Positions 1 to 12,675 of a DNA stretch of 64,000 bases are shown here, piece after piece. The stretch's first letter is position 1. Every line of letters begins with the position of its first letter. This stretch comes from Lingula anatina. Taxonomy: Eukaryota > Brachiopoda > Lingulata > Lingulida > Lingulidae. A model generated the notes under the pieces. That model was not told the DNA's origin. It saw nothing but the letters and a program-made list of their open reading frames with translations, and did not search any database. The stretch covers positions 309,947-373,946 of the forward strand of contig NW_019776135.1 of the NCBI RefSeq assembly GCF_001039355.2. Reading direction: 5' to 3'. The translations under genes and the position numbers were made by a program.

Positions 1-366
1 AGCAAGTGTTTTACCACATGGGTACATATGGCGTGATGTAATTGTACGTGAGACACGTAATCACGTGTTTTGTCTATTTAAGTTTAAACGATAAAATGTG
101 GGTTTGATCATTGATCGATTGACTGATACATCGATAGTCTAGGCTGTCTAGGGAGGGCGGAAAAGTGGGGTATACTCTCGTCACTCAAGTCTCGGTAATG
201 TGTGGAACATTTTGGGGTTCAATACACTGGTCAGTCAGCCTAGTGATAATGGGAAAAAATGCTGAAATTTCCTTCTTTATGTGTATATTTGATTGAATGA
301 ATTATAAAATTAATGTTACTTATTTCATTAATGTCGATAGGAGACCGTAGTATATTTCTTTTGTTT

Positions 367-414
<48 letters not shown>

Positions 415-1114
415 TTAACGTTTTACCTCATGTCCAATGTCAGATACCCCAAATATGACTTTTTGCCTTCGAATGTGACGAGTTCGTACAGGAAGTAAAC
501 TATAACGCTAATGTGCACAAGTAACAAGCTAAGGTGCATTTGTTTATTTGTTAATGTTTATGTATTTATGAATTTAGCAGCAACAATGCGATAATATTTT
601 CCTTAGGATGGTTGAATCAGTTAACGTACTTATTTATTTCGTTGTCTCTATGGCCTAACTGAAACAGAGGAAAAAGAGAAATATTAAATGATACTTAAGT
701 TCATTTATCCTTTCCTTTTTTATCCTGACCAATCAGTGTACCTTAAAGGTTGGTTAAGCTGTAAACCCACACCTGATGTGTTATAACGCGTACCTTTTTG
801 AATCTATAATTCTCCCTCAACTTGAATGGATTTAATTAAACAGAAATGTCTGATTACTTTTACATAACTCTCACGTACTACACAGATGCTAAGTCCACGT
901 TGCCTGTTCAGTAATTACCCATAACGGTGATGAGACGCTCACGGGTTTATTATAGTTTTAAAAGAGGATTTGTGTCTGAAATCTGCACGTATTATTGTCT
1001 CACGTTATCAGACACTTCGCCTCAGCATATGGCGAACTCATTGTCCGCTGTCTGGTTTACAAATGAGCCGCGACAATTTCTCACCTGATGAGGTGAATTC
1101 ACCTCGCCTTAGTG
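1..1114. other. Upstream region of Hr1, no gene seen
   Basis: No convincing exon is visible. It holds an (ATT)n microsatellite at 371-414, which alone creates an isoleucine-rich open frame at 313-498, and a CACGTG E-box at 62-67 with several further ACGTG sites. If Hr1 follows the pattern of the other hemerythrin pairs, a class B partner on the minus strand should begin just left of position 1. Confidence 0.7.
371..414. repeat. (ATT)n microsatellite
   Basis: About 44 bases of uninterrupted TTA/ATT trinucleotide repeat. Confidence 0.97.
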
Positions 1115-1156
1115 TATAAAATGAGTGACTGGCGATCGCATCTTTACAGTCGCTAA
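1115..1156 (+). promoter_or_regulatory. Hr1 core promoter: TATA box and start-site motif
   Basis: TATAAAA lies at 1115-1121. CAGTCGCTAA at 1147-1156 is a variant of the CAGACGCTGA motif found at the same place in the six other hemerythrin promoters. The A of the motif is 33 bases from the first T of the TATA box, where transcription should start. The ATG follows about 60 bases later. Confidence 0.8.
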
Positions 1157-1207
1157 ACTCATAGTTACTTTTAGCTTGAAGTTGACAGTTTCTCCCATTT
1201 TTCCAAG

Positions 1208-2754
1208 ATGGTTAAAGTGCCGGTGCCGTTTGCCTGGAACGAAGATTTCGCTACCAGCGTGAGTACTTACTGTGTTTTTAGGGCTCATTCCCATTCAAAT
1301 TATCGGTTTACGTCGCTAACTCCACAGGGACTCTCACTAAATGCAATAAGATTAGAAGATTGACAAACCATCTCCTTGCGTTGAGTAGAAAACAGAAAAG
1401 CTGCCGATGATACGTTGGAAACTGATTGCATTCAGCGACAATCCCCTCGGGGTTGGCTAGAACTTTGTATGCATACAGTTTAAATGGGAATAAGCCCTTA
1501 GTTTAGTCCTGAAGGTTTTGTTCTTGTCGGATACATCCGCATTACACCTGTTAGCAATGTATACATTTAAATAATAATTAAGCCCCCATCCTCAGGGCAT
1601 TTTTATCCGTGTGTCTTAAAATAAATTATAATTAAAGAGAAGAGCAATATACTGTTGTCATTAAACTGTGCCCAATTAAACAAAAAACCTGTAAAATGTA
1701 TCCGCCGTGATAGTAGCGGTTCAATGAAGTAGAACAAGTCTTTCGTCTTCTAATAATAATAATATTAAGTTGGACAACTATAACTCATGGTCCAATAGCA
1801 TTTGTTTCATTCGTGTGGCAGTTAAAATAATTATCAATTTCCAACCAAGTAGTAATTATCAATTTCCAACCAAGAATAAGTTTACAGTCAGTTTTTATAT
1901 GCAAATGATGAAGGGTGCATGTATTTTGTGAGTTAGGAAATGACTAATCCCTGTTCAGTAGTAGCATTTTATGGTAAGTGAAAATAAAAGAAATGCATGT
2001 AACCATGCACCATGCAGTATCAGGGCAAAGGATGACATAAAATAGGTTTCTAAAAAAAGGTTATAAGTTATCGCACTTTTACCTTTGCATGAAGAATAAT
2101 ATAAGTCTCTTTCACTAAATACAAATCGTAGTAAAAAGCACACCACTGTATGTAGCAATTTACTTTTTGTTTCAGTATCGACTTATCGACTTGGAGCACA
2201 GAACGCTCTTCAACGGACTGTTTGCCCTCTCCGAGTTCAACACTCGCGACCAGCTGTTAGCTTGCAAGGAAGTCTTTGTGATGCATTTCCGTGACGAGCA
2301 GGTAAGTTGATATTCTGTACAATCGGTTTCTTGTTGCTTTAATAGTACTAGACCTATAGTATGGTGAATAGTAGTAGTAGTAGTAGTAGTAGTAGAAGTA
2401 GTGGCAGTAGTAGTAGTAATAGTAGTATTAGTAGAAGTACCAGTAGCAGCAGTAGAAATAGTAGTAAAAGTGGCTGAAAACCACATAGGGGCCTATCTTA
2501 CATTATTCATATAATTAAAGACGTGTTCCTTTTCTTTATTTAGGGTCAAATGGAAAAGGCCAATTATGAGCATTTCGAAGAGCACAAGGGCATCCATGAA
2601 GGGTTTTTGGAGAAGATGGGCCACTGGAAAGCGCCTGTCGCCCAGAAAGACATCAGATTTGGAATGGAGTGGTGAGTCTCAGTACTATTCTCTCGTCCTC
2701 ACTCTCTTAGACGGTGCAAAAGTAATAACTTGCACATGAGTGACACCCCCTCTT

Positions 2755-2785
<31 letters not shown>

Positions 2786-3355
2786 AACCCACACACACAC
2801 ACACACACCGTTAAATTAATCAGGTCATCTCAAATGAAAAATTCAAAGGTAAAAAATATCTGTATCATTCCATATGCCCATTAGTTTGTATTACCTTTCT
2901 TGGAGTATCTTGAAATATTTCCCATATAAGAAGTTTCTGATATATATATATATATGATTACTTTAATTGTAAATAGAATTACAACTTCTAGCAGTTATAT
3001 AGTTATATGAGAAATCAAATTCTGTAAGACCGAATCTTTTTGTGTTCTTGATGAATTGCTGGTAATGCAGTTACTTCCCTGGGGCATACAAAGGTTTGTG
3101 GGGTCCATGAAGACAGTTCTATAGGGCTTGGCGCTAAACATACATAACTGATGTGCATGAACATTTGACTCAGGTAAAGGATTAACTTTCCAGAAAGAGG
3201 GGTATCTGGTCTATAAGCGCGTCCTAATATATATATATATATATATTTTTTTTTTTTTGAAAATTTGACAAGAGTTATTTGTTTATTTGTTTTATTATTT
3301 TAGGCTTGTCAACCACATCCCAACTGAAGACTTCAAGTACAAGGGCAAATTGTAA
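1208..3355 (+). CDS. Hr1: hemerythrin, class A
   Basis: Hemerythrins bind O2 reversibly at a non-heme di-iron centre in a four-helix bundle. Four exons join in frame: 1208-1258, 2176-2301, 2544-2671 and 3304-3355, giving 118 residues, the family's normal length. All iron ligands are present: H25, H54, E58, H73, H77, H106 and D111. The last two are five positions later than in sipunculid numbering, so there is a small insertion before the last helix. The N-terminus has the usual aromatic PFAWNEDF stretch and the end reads EDFKYKGKL. The introns end in GT-AG, including GTAAGT after exon 2, where four paralogs have GC. Intron 1 carries a MITE, intron 2 a TAG repeat, and intron 3 a CT/CA repeat. 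Residues 18-21 (YRLI) differ from YKNI or YENI in the paralogs. AATAAA is at 3527-3532. No signal peptide is seen, so it is an intracellular (coelomocyte-type) protein. Confidence 0.96.
1281..1497. mobile_element. TTA-flanked MITE in Hr1 intron 1
   Basis: A 217-base element starts GGGCTCATTCCCATT and ends with the inverted form (AATGGGAATAAGCCC), with a TTA duplication on both sides. It belongs to the family sharing GCATTCCCAT-like ends seen repeatedly in this window. The TWA target duplication suggests PIF/Harbinger mobilisation (inference). A relic of the same internal sequence lies near 11383-11480. Confidence 0.8.
2369..2470. repeat. (TAG)n repeat in Hr1 intron 2
   Basis: Imperfect TAG/GTA trinucleotide repeat of about 100 bases. 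Similar shorter TAG/CAG tracts are in intron 2 of Hr5 (near 18825-18880) and Hr7 (near 27328-27352). Confidence 0.93.
2752..2808. repeat. (CT)n(CA)n microsatellite in Hr1 intron 3
   Basis: A CT run followed by a CA run, about 80 bases after the exon 3 donor. Pyrimidine-rich CT tracts occur in the same place in Hr2, Hr5 and Hr7. Confidence 0.95.
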
Positions 3356-3532
3356 ATGGAACGAACGGAACAATGCGCCATCTATCGGACTATCGGACTG
3401 TAAACCATACGCAGGAACGTTGGAATAGTCAACCTATAAACAGTTCACTCTAGGAGAGATACGTTACGAAGTTACACAGCCTACAACAACACTGCCAATT
3501 TTATCATTTGCTTATGATTTAAGAACAATAAA

Positions 3533-3707
3533 AAGCTTCCATTGCAATTGATCATGACTCTCTTTATTTACTTTGCCTGTGCCAGCGCGTTTATCCATAT
3601 GCCTACAAGAGCATGGAACTAGAGTGACTTATGCATCGGTAATAAACACACTCAAGCACACACACAAAGAGAGAGAGAGAGAGACATATATGGTTGAGCT
3701 ATAGAGG

Positions 3708-3752
<45 letters not shown>

Positions 3753-5886
3753 TGTCAAAATTTCGCCAGGGCGCGTGAGTTGAAAGGGATAACAACTGTT
3801 CATTTTGGCAAAAAAAAAAAAAATTCACCTGGGGTAAAGGACAATTTTCCCATATTTCCTAATGGATAATGAATCCCTTTCCTCATTTAAAGTTAGTCCT
3901 TTTTTCTAAAAAGTTTGGTTTTTAAGAGAATATTACAAAATGTAGCCATCTATGGAGGTCACGTGATGTGATGGCAAGCATAAACTCCAGAATATATGCA
4001 TTAACTGCCGTTTTTGTGTTAAAATAGACTTTATTATATTTCTGAAAGTTGTTTACAATGTATCGTGAAATATGGATATCTTACGAACAGTTGTTGTTCC
4101 TTTCACGCAATTTTCATGGTTATGATAAAGAGTACATGTACTTTCCATGCTCACCTGTACCAAGGAAACCTTGTACAAACAAAGATATATGAAGCAAAAA
4201 GAAAACAGAAAATATTCAAGTTACGATATAAGTAATGGTCAGTATCGTTAACGCCAAAAGGTAAAATAAAATGCGAATATTGATAAAAAAAATAAAAGTG
4301 TGTGTACGTGTGTGTGTACTTGTCCGTGCATTTGGACATTGAAATTTTTTTTATTTCTACCTCAAACTGGACACTCAGAAAACCGAACCAAAATACCTCG
4401 ATTGATAAACCAAGAAAGAGTTCAGGTGTTCTTTAGTATTAAATGTACCTTTTCTCAGTTTAATCTATGTACCAAAAGTGATATTAATTCATAAGGTGTT
4501 TACTTCCAAAATGCTACTGTGTTAATAGATTAAAGTAGATTTAAAATGTACCCATGTTTGTTATAAAAGCATATGTGATGCTCTTAATACATGTATTTCA
4601 AATTAAACATCTCATTCCAAATACAAAAGGCATTGCCCACTATTTGATCTACTCGTCTGTACATGCAGGTGGAGTTATGACTCCCTGTTATTGTCTCTTA
4701 CATTTGGAGAAACACGTGGAGTAGATTATTAAAAAAAACTGGCTCGAATGATGCACTTTTGTAGTTATCAGTAAGACGGATTTTTTAAATTGCTGTGTTG
4801 CAGAAATTGGATATTTCGTATAGGACAGTATAGTACCTGAGTGACCTCCGCATTATGGTACATAAGTGGCATCCGTATTTTGGTAACTGAGTGGTCTCCA
4901 CAATCCTCAGGAGTAACCCCACACAATCCCAGATCAGCATTACTCAAGAAAGTTTGTAGTGCTATAACAAATTGACAACTATATCCATAGAATTCAAGTG
5001 TGACCTCAACAGAACAGAGCTCATTTGGAACTAATTCTATATGTAATGGTTAAATGTTTACCAATATAGCTAGTGACATATTGCTTGTAACAGTCGATTT
5101 ACTACCTCTTATATCCTTCAGAAATACATGTCGGTTGCGTATACTTTGTAAACAGAAATACACGTCTTTGGGTTACATTAATTACTGGGACTTCCTGTAC
5201 TTTTAATTTTTCTCTATACATTGGTTTGTCCCCTGCAATCCATATGCTTATATGAAGTATATGAATACATGGATTTTGCTTTAATTCTTTCAAAATTTTA
5301 AAGCAAAAAGGTCCCCCGTGTTCCATAGTAGCAGGATTATGACATGTTATTGTGACCAAATTAATTGGAAATATTTTTCACCCCTTCGATCGGAGCATTC
5401 TGGGAGTTAAAAAAGTAATTTCATTTTTTAATATATTAATTATGACATGTTTTATTTATGGAGATAAGTTTAGGAGCTTATCCAAGTACTATGGAATTGT
5501 GAATTCTGTTCGAAAACTTACTCTGAACTGCTGTATTGTAGTATATGTACTGAATGTACCAAAAAGGTTTATGTTTGAAAACGTGTCAATCAGGTTCCTA
5601 TCTGGTTATCATCGTTACCCTTCAAATACAGCTTTCCATTTATATATATCGCTCTATTCATTGAAATTAAATCAAATTATTAAACAATATACTACAACTA
5701 AAAACGCTTTTTTTCACAGATATTTTAATTTAGTTCAAAGTGATAATTTATTGTTTTGTAAACAAATGTATTAATGGAGTAATAGATGAATTTCACTCGA
5801 CGTTTAATTATCGTTGACCAATAACAACTGAAAAATCATCCTTCGTTGACACATAACAACTTTTTAATTGGCTTGCATCAAAACCG
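3533..5886. other. Intergenic region between convergent Hr1 and Hr2
   Basis: AT-rich with no supported gene. It contains an (AT)n tract at about 3717-3750, short GA and A runs, and a 140-codon open frame at 5352-5774 that looks like chance in AT-rich DNA (no domain, very Ile/Phe/Tyr-rich). AATAAA for Hr2 (minus strand) is at 5887-5892. Confidence 0.75.
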
Positions 5887-6053
5887 TTTATTGTTCTCAA
5901 ACAATAAGTTAATTACATTTACATCTGTAACTCTTTTTATCCTAATAACATCATGCATAAGTCCATTAAACAGTGTTTGGGTAAATGACTCCAATTTGGT
6001 CTAAATGGCAGCAATAAAGGCCGATAGGTGGCGCATTAGTTCGTCTGCTCTGT

Positions 6054-7280
6054 TTATAATTTGCCCTTGTACTTGAAATCCTCCTTGGGGATGTGGTCGA
6101 CAAGCCTGAAATAAAAAAAAAACAATTTTTGTTTAATTTTTCGGAAAATTTAACTTTAACAAATTACAGCTTCAAATATATTTATCCAACAATTTCAAAA
6201 ATGTGTCTATTTTCTTTCTCCTAGATCTTTACACAAAAGCTAAGGAAAGATAGAGAGTGAGAGAGATGCAGAAGAGAGTGGGAGACTCACCACTCCATTC
6301 CAAATTTGATGTCTTTCTGGGCAACAGGCGCTTTCCATTGGCCCATCTTCTCCAAAAAGCTTTCATGAATGCCCCTGTGCTCTTCGAAAAGTTCAAAGTT
6401 GGCATTCTCCATTTGGGTCTAGATAAAAAAGGACACCGTTTTTTGTTAGATGAATTTTAAAAGAAGAAATACTTTTTTTTTGTCGCTTTACTACCTACAT
6501 TTACCATTACATAAACCTAACAATAATTAAAATATACTATCGACCCATGATGAATAGTCTTTTGTATGAACTTGCCTGCTCGTCACGGAAATGCATCACA
6601 AAGCACTCCTTGCAAGCTGCCAGCTGGTCGCGAGTGTTGAACTCGGAGAGGGCAAACAGTCCGTTGAAGAGGGTTCTGTGCTCCAAGTCGATGTTCTTAT
6701 ACTGAAACAAAAATTAGTACATAGCAATATGGTTTCCATTTCGATTTGCTAAGTTACGCCATTCGCAAAAGATTTCCTTGCGATAACACTTTCCCTCTTT
6801 AGTCTTGCTTATATCCGCATATGCGTCGCACGATGAAATTATAGGCAATTTTCAGTACTGTCGGATGAAAAGTATTTGTGCAAGTAAATAACTCAATGAT
6901 TTAAACACCTTTACTGCTGTCATGCCCCCTAAATCCAGGCAATGGTGGAATAGAACTAAGAACTGGATTAAACATTACGATCACGATCTTAGCAATTTCA
7001 CCGAACGATGTCCGTAGAGAAACTATGCGACGCCATAAACAACGTCCTACGAGCTTACGATTTAAAAATAGTTTAGTTTAAACATGACAAAATCGAAGAG
7101 GCCACAGAGGCCAAGAATCAGTACGGTCTCGTAAGAATTCGCACGGCCACCGCCTAACTCCGCACAGACGCCGCCGAGAAATATACATGCACCGTAAAGG
7201 CATTAAAAGTATACTAAATACACTGTACTCACGCTGGTGGCGAAGCTCTCATTCCACGCGAATGGCGCTGGGATACCCAT
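6054..7280 (-). CDS. Hr2: hemerythrin, class A
   Basis: Oxygen-binding hemerythrin subunit. Exons in transcript order: 7233-7280, 6576-6701, 6291-6418, 6054-6105; 117 residues from a first exon of 16 codons. Ligands H24, H53, E57, H72, H76, H105 and D110 are all visible. The donor after exon 2 is GCAAGT rather than GT, in the strong context CAG|GCAAGT. Exon 3 begins ACC CAA ATG, giving Thr59 where every other copy has Gly. It is divergent with Hr3, and it is the mirror partner of Hr5: the first 16 residues differ at one position (MGIPAPF here, MGIPEPF in Hr5) and the promoters align over several hundred bases. The 3' UTR has CCGATAGGTGGCG at 6021-6033 (genomic plus strand), and the poly(A) signal is about 160 bases past the stop. 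Confidence 0.95.
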
Positions 7281-7330
7281 CTTTAAAAGTAGAGGTGGTT
7301 GTCTGGCTCAAGTAACAGGTAACTGTAAGT

Positions 7331-7372
7331 TCAGCGTCTGTGCATATACAGCTTCGCGCTCTTTTATTTATA
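7331..7372 (-). promoter_or_regulatory. Hr2 core promoter: TATA box and start-site motif
   Basis: On the minus strand TATAAATA reads from 7372 to 7365, and CAGACGCTGA from 7340 to 7331. The motif A is 33 bases from the first T of the TATA box. Confidence 0.85.
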
Positions 7373-8462
7373 CCCGGCTTCAAGGGGAGTTCATCCTCAT
7401 CAGGTGAAACCTTCACGGGTCGTTAGCATCGGGGACAGCTGGACACCATGAAAAAAAGCCTGCTACGTGATTAGATTGATCACGAGATCAGTTGTTCGGC
7501 GTCAGGACACTTCATGATTACTCGTGGGTTGATTTATTAATCAGGGCAATGTATTTACCGGCTGAGCTGTAACCCGAAGGACGCTTTCAAGGTCAAATTT
7601 AAGGTCGCAGATTGAAATTGGGATCAACAGAAATTAGCACACTATGTAAACTGAGCAAACATCAATCTGTATTTCCAAATGCATACTTTTCATCCCCGAA
7701 CTCATTTACTCATTTATTTTAAAATATAAATATTCTCTCTTGTTGTTCGAAATCCATGTATTCTATTATTATTACTTGTGATGGTTCATGTAAATGTAAT
7801 AAAAGTACCTGTCACCCTCTCTATACACTGCCAGCATGCCTGTATATTAATAAAGACTCCGTCTGATCTTTCATTTATTCACTCATCTCTAGCTTTACTC
7901 ATAACATTTACATCTGATTTCCCTTCCTTCCTTCATTCTTTCATTACTTGTCTATTTGTTATGTTATTTAAATTTATAATATATTGGATTTAGTCGTATA
8001 TAATTAATCCTCTGACTGTGCTTGTCCCGCAATATTGTTTTATTCATTTTTCATCTTTTGTGCGACAGTCAAGTGATTTTAGTAAAAAAAAAGAAATAAA
8101 GGTGCGGTTTTTGATTCACTCAGAATTGTTCACCAAATACATGTATCTTGATGAAAAAGCTACACCTGCAGGTGAATAAATGTGTTCATACCGTATTTAT
8201 ACTGACATATCTGCAAACATAGGTATAACAATCAACGCTTTATTTAACTTAAAGCAGCCCGACTTAATTAACTATAGAAATACGCATTGGAACGCATGGG
8301 TTATAATTAATTGAACTTTGTTCATCAACAAAACACCTGGCTCAAATAATCACTTTCCAAAATCTTTCTCATCTGTTGCACGTGCTAAGTGATTTTTCGC
8401 TTGTTTCCAGTGAGGCGTATCTTTTTGGCCGGGTTGGGTCAAACGCATTCAGGACACGGGTG
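7373..8462. promoter_or_regulatory. Divergent intergenic region between Hr2 and Hr3
   Basis: The start codons are 1.27 kb apart and face away from each other. A block near 7396-7600 (including TCACGAGATCAG and TCAGGACACTT) is conserved in inverted form near 17640-17860 upstream of Hr5, so it is likely promoter-proximal control DNA. A CACGTG E-box is at 8379-8384. The small open frame at 7778-7993 has no recognisable content. Confidence 0.6.
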
Positions 8463-8503
8463 TATAAAAGTCGACCCCTGCCACTACGGCTCTCAGACGC
8501 TGA
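8463..8503 (+). promoter_or_regulatory. Hr3 core promoter: TATA box and start-site motif
   Basis: TATAAAA at 8463-8469 and CAGACGCTGA at 8494-8503. The motif A is 32 bases from the TATA start. The 5' UTR is about 60 bases. Confidence 0.85.
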
Positions 8504-8553
8504 ATCTACTGTAACCTACAGGCACGCTGAGTACAGAAGAATCCTCTGCCAAC

Positions 8554-10647
8554 ATGAAAGTCCCCGCGCCATTTTGCTGGACCAAAGATTTCGCCACTGC
8601 GGTGAGTATAACAAGTAGACTTAAAGCATATTTTAGTGTGTATTTAGTGTGCGGATAATATTGACTCAAACTCATTCTCACCCTCTCCTTTTCTCAAACC
8701 TCTCTGTGCTAACTGAAAAATTAAATTTATACGCCGGAACCTAGACATCCAAAAGTAGTCTATAGTATCATTATTACAAGTAGTTACCTGTGTTTAATTT
8801 GTGTTTCTATTTCATATTTTTAAACACGTTGTTCTGTACCGTAAATATAAAAGGCTTTGATAAAAGAATAAATGCATTCGCCAGTAAGGTTTAATACCGA
8901 AGCTAACACATAACACTGATCTTGACCTTAATTGTTGAATCTCCATAACGTGGATTCTTTTTACTCTGGAATGAGCTGAAACTTTGCCCACATCGTCTTA
9001 CTAGAATATTCCTTTAACTCGAACAGTACTTCCAACCCCATAATGTCCAAGTAATATGGCATCTTCTGACCGCGAAATATATAAATACAACATTGTTTTC
9101 CATAGATACATTTTATTTTGACACGTGGTAACTCTTTCGACTAACGCTAAATGTTAAATTGTGTTTGTGTTAGTCTACAAGGAGTCCCTCAGTATCTTTT
9201 CAAGCCATATTCATAATTGCCGTGTACATGTACTTTATGTTTACAAATTTTGTTTAAAAGTCTAAAATGATAAATGTTGAAAACCGTTAACCACACGTAA
9301 TGTGCCAACTTTGTGCAAGTCGCCAGAAAAAGCATAACTCCTTGAGGAATAACTCATACCTTCTGAAACAACAGGGAGGCTTCTTTTGGCGGTAATAAGA
9401 CTAATCTAAAAGGTCTGCGTCCTCTGCTGAGCAGTACTCAATAGCGCTCTCCTGGATTTCCTTTGTATTGCTAATAATTGTATTTGTAACGGTCAAGGTC
9501 ACAAAAGAAGTTTCGTCATATTGACTACACCTATTGGCTGACCAACCCACTGCATCGATAGGTTAAAAAAATACTATTTATATGTTCAAATTAGGGCATG
9601 AAACACGAAGATAAGGGACCAAAAAGTGATTGCTTTTCAGGAATTGCAACATTCCCAGTATTTTACACGCAAGAATGGAAAGGCATGTTCATTTCTAAAC
9701 GTATTTTCTGTCCGACCTTATGGACTATTTACGTGAAAGATTTTAAGTGGATTTTTATGTGCAACCTTGTATGGCACTAAATATTCTAAACTAACATTGT
9801 ACATTGAGTATAAATTTGTTCTCTTTTTGTGTTTAGCGATCCAATTTATTTACTGCATTATATAAATATCTGTTTATTTCAGTATGAGAACATTGACAGT
9901 GAGCACAGGACGCTCTTCAATGGCCTGTTTGCTCTCTCCGAGTTCAACACCGCCGCCCAGTTGAATGCTTGCATTGAGGTCTTCTCACTTCATTTCCACG
10001 ATGAACAGGCAAGTTTTTTTTTTAATATTTGAAATATAACCTTTTATAAATGAAAACAAATTCAATACCTCAAAAAGGTTCCCAACTTCATGAAATAATT
10101 CTTGTTCACAGGGTCAAATGAAGAGAGCCAACTTTGCAGGAACTCAGGAGCATACTGACATCCATAATGGTTTTATGGACCAGATGAGAGGATGGAATTC
10201 TCCAGTCACCCAGAAGCAACTGAAGGATGGCATGGCGTGGTAAGCTTGTTATCTTTTTAAGTGAGAAAATTAAATTAGTTCCAAGAAACTTTAAGGCGTC
10301 AAAATTGCAGTTTTAAATTGGTAGAATTATACAATAGAGAAACATTGTTGCAGTCACTTTTATTTTTTAGTATACACTATTGCAATATTCAATTGTTTTA
10401 GACCAAGATCAATAAGTAAATAAAATAAAAGTCAACAATGGACATCTTACCTATCCCTGCACGCATATCTTTTGCACTAAAATGAATGTTCATTGACATC
10501 CTTTAAGTCCAATAACAAGTGATTTGTTGTTCCCATCTCAAAGTAATTATTAAGATCTGTGATTGATTTGTGTCAAATATCTATTTTCTTTCAAGGCTCT
10601 GCAACCACATCCCCACTGAAGATTTCAAATACAAGGGCAAGTTGTAA
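8554..10647 (+). CDS. Hr3: hemerythrin, class B
   Basis: Second hemerythrin chain type. Exons 8554-8601, 9883-10008, 10112-10239 and 10596-10647 give 117 residues. Ligands H24, H53, E57, H72, H76, H105 and D110 are all present. Class B hallmarks are NTAAQLNACIEVFSLHFHDEQ-type helix B (class A has NTRDQL...FVMHFRDEQ), EHTDIHNGFMDQMRGW in helix C, and WLCNHIP before the last ligands. The donor after exon 2 is GCAAGT. It is divergent with Hr2 and nearly identical to Hr4, its mirror copy; in exon 3 only one residue differs (NFAG versus NYAG). CGCCATCTATCGG lies at 10669-10681, 21 bases after the stop, and AATAAA at 10810-10815. Which class corresponds to the published alpha or beta chain cannot be settled by eye. 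Confidence 0.95.
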
Positions 10648-12675
10648 ACTGGAAATGACTGACTTCTACGCCATCTATCGGATTGCATCTGTTCTGTTGA
10701 CGTCATATCCTCTCTACGTGTATGTCAATATCTGTAAATGTATATGCAGAATATATGGGGATTAAATGTATCCTCAGCTTTACTTCAATCTGTTTGTCAA
10801 AATGAGTATAATAAATGGCGCCTAAATTGTGTTATTGGAGTATTTATTGTTTTTCATTTGTTTTCTTCCATCGTGATATAGGCCTATACTACGTGCAATC
10901 TTCAGAAAGACGTACGGTGCGCTTATCTTACTCTTTAATTCTTCCATTGAAATAACAGCGTTCACTCTCTTTTCTTGTGATATTAAGTAGATCCATGCTG
11001 TATGTTGATGTTATGTATCGCTTGGACGTTGTTCTTTCAAAAAATAGATGTATAAACAAATGCATAAAAATAAAATTGATAAGTAGATGCATGAGGAATG
11101 AATAAAATAAGTTGAAAATGTTTATGAAAATATTTGCACACAAATATAGTGTACACAATATGCATAAATAAAGTATTTAATAAAGTTGTATTTAAAGTAA
11201 CAGAAACAAGAATGTCAAATCAAAATTAATATGCATTTTAATTGTTACGTCCAAATCGGACATTTGTACAGTGCTCCTGACTTAGGACGAATAACACGTC
11301 CAATTTCCACCGCGCAGTTTTACTTTCTGATCTCATCATCCATCGAGCATAATTAAATTGTGGGATATTTCGATTTGTCAAGAAGAAAACAGAAAAGCTG
11401 GTGATTACACAAGTACATTGTGTGTTAATCTGTTACTCTGATTGCATTCAGCGAGAGTCTCCGCGGACTTAAATCGACCTGGTGCGACAGTTTCATTGTA
11501 AACACACCCTAATTGTTATGAATATGAATACCTCTGGTGCTGGAACTTACATTTGGCAATTAACTGACCGATGTTGCGGTCTCAACCGGTGACCCTTTAC
11601 TAGGTAAATAACCTGGATGTACTGGTCGATCACCTGACGTATTATCTATGGACTAACTCCATTCACTCTTTTGCACCCTAAATGTGTTTCATATAGGTGC
11701 TGACGTTCCAATTTAGCCAACTATCGACAGCTGTCTAAGCTCCCAAAATTCTTCAAAGATATGCAACATTTTCTCAAGACACGGCGGTTCAAAACGTCTT
11801 TAGGTCCTATGTTAAAATGAATTGAACGAAATAAACATAAACGGAGATTGTTTTTGAGCTTAAAAGATTAGTGTAACTTAAACACTACTTAAAATGTACA
11901 AGTTAAAATAAAACATAATGTTGATCAAAAAATACAACAATATCAGATTTTTCTTTTCCAAATTTATATAGATGATATACTTAGCAACCATTATCTTTTT
12001 ATACATATTTGTTGATAAATATGTATTCCCTTATTTCTTCTCTACAAAAAATTCACTATTTCTTTATTTCAATATTTTTGAATTTTTTGAGCACTCTACA
12101 AAGAAGTAAAAAATCATCTTGTAAAGATCGACAACGTTTACATCATGTTCTGAAATCTTACATTTCTTTAAGTATATTCCTGTTGGATAAATTATACTAT
12201 ACAAAACTTAGTAGCAATGCATGCCACTCAGACTCTACTACGGATAAAATGTTGTAGTTGGGGGCACATTCATTGCACAACCAGCTAATAACACTTTTTT
12301 TTTCAGGTCATTGGCCCTATCGTGTAATGGTGAAGAATTAGTCAGGGTAAACTCCAATTCTCGAACTTTGGAGAACTAGCACTCAATATGTACTCTAAGG
12401 ATATGTTTTAATTAGCAACTACCCTATAAACACTAGAAAAGCAATCGATTAGTATAAGAAAAAAGATTTTTAATACCCCACCGCAATATAAGCAAAAATG
12501 AAGCAACGCATGTAGGTCAGGTGGTACTGTGACGACAGAGAAGCTCATGGTCTTATTTGGGTAGTCTGAATATCATGCATCGCTACTAAGTTTTGTTTAT
12601 TATTGTTAAATGAATGAATAATTGATTGATTATTGATCGATTGATTGACTGATTAACTTACTGACATATACTTAA
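10648..12675. other. Left half of the spacer inside the hemerythrin palindrome
   Basis: No gene. The first 200 bases (Hr3 3' UTR and flank) align in reverse orientation with 14460-14636 downstream of Hr4. A MITE relic near 11383-11480 matches the internal part of the element at 1281-1497 (shared AGAAAACAGAAAAGCTG and TGATTGCATTCAGCGA). Confidence 0.65.

Noticed and set aside
313-498. Open frame with a long isoleucine run
   Set aside because: Produced by the (ATT)n microsatellite.
2172-2486. Minus-strand Thr-rich frame
   Set aside because: Antisense of Hr1 exon 2 plus a TAG microsatellite.
5352-5774. 140-codon open frame on the plus strand
   Set aside because: AT-rich composition, no domain or signal, no splice or promoter context, lies between convergent hemerythrin genes.
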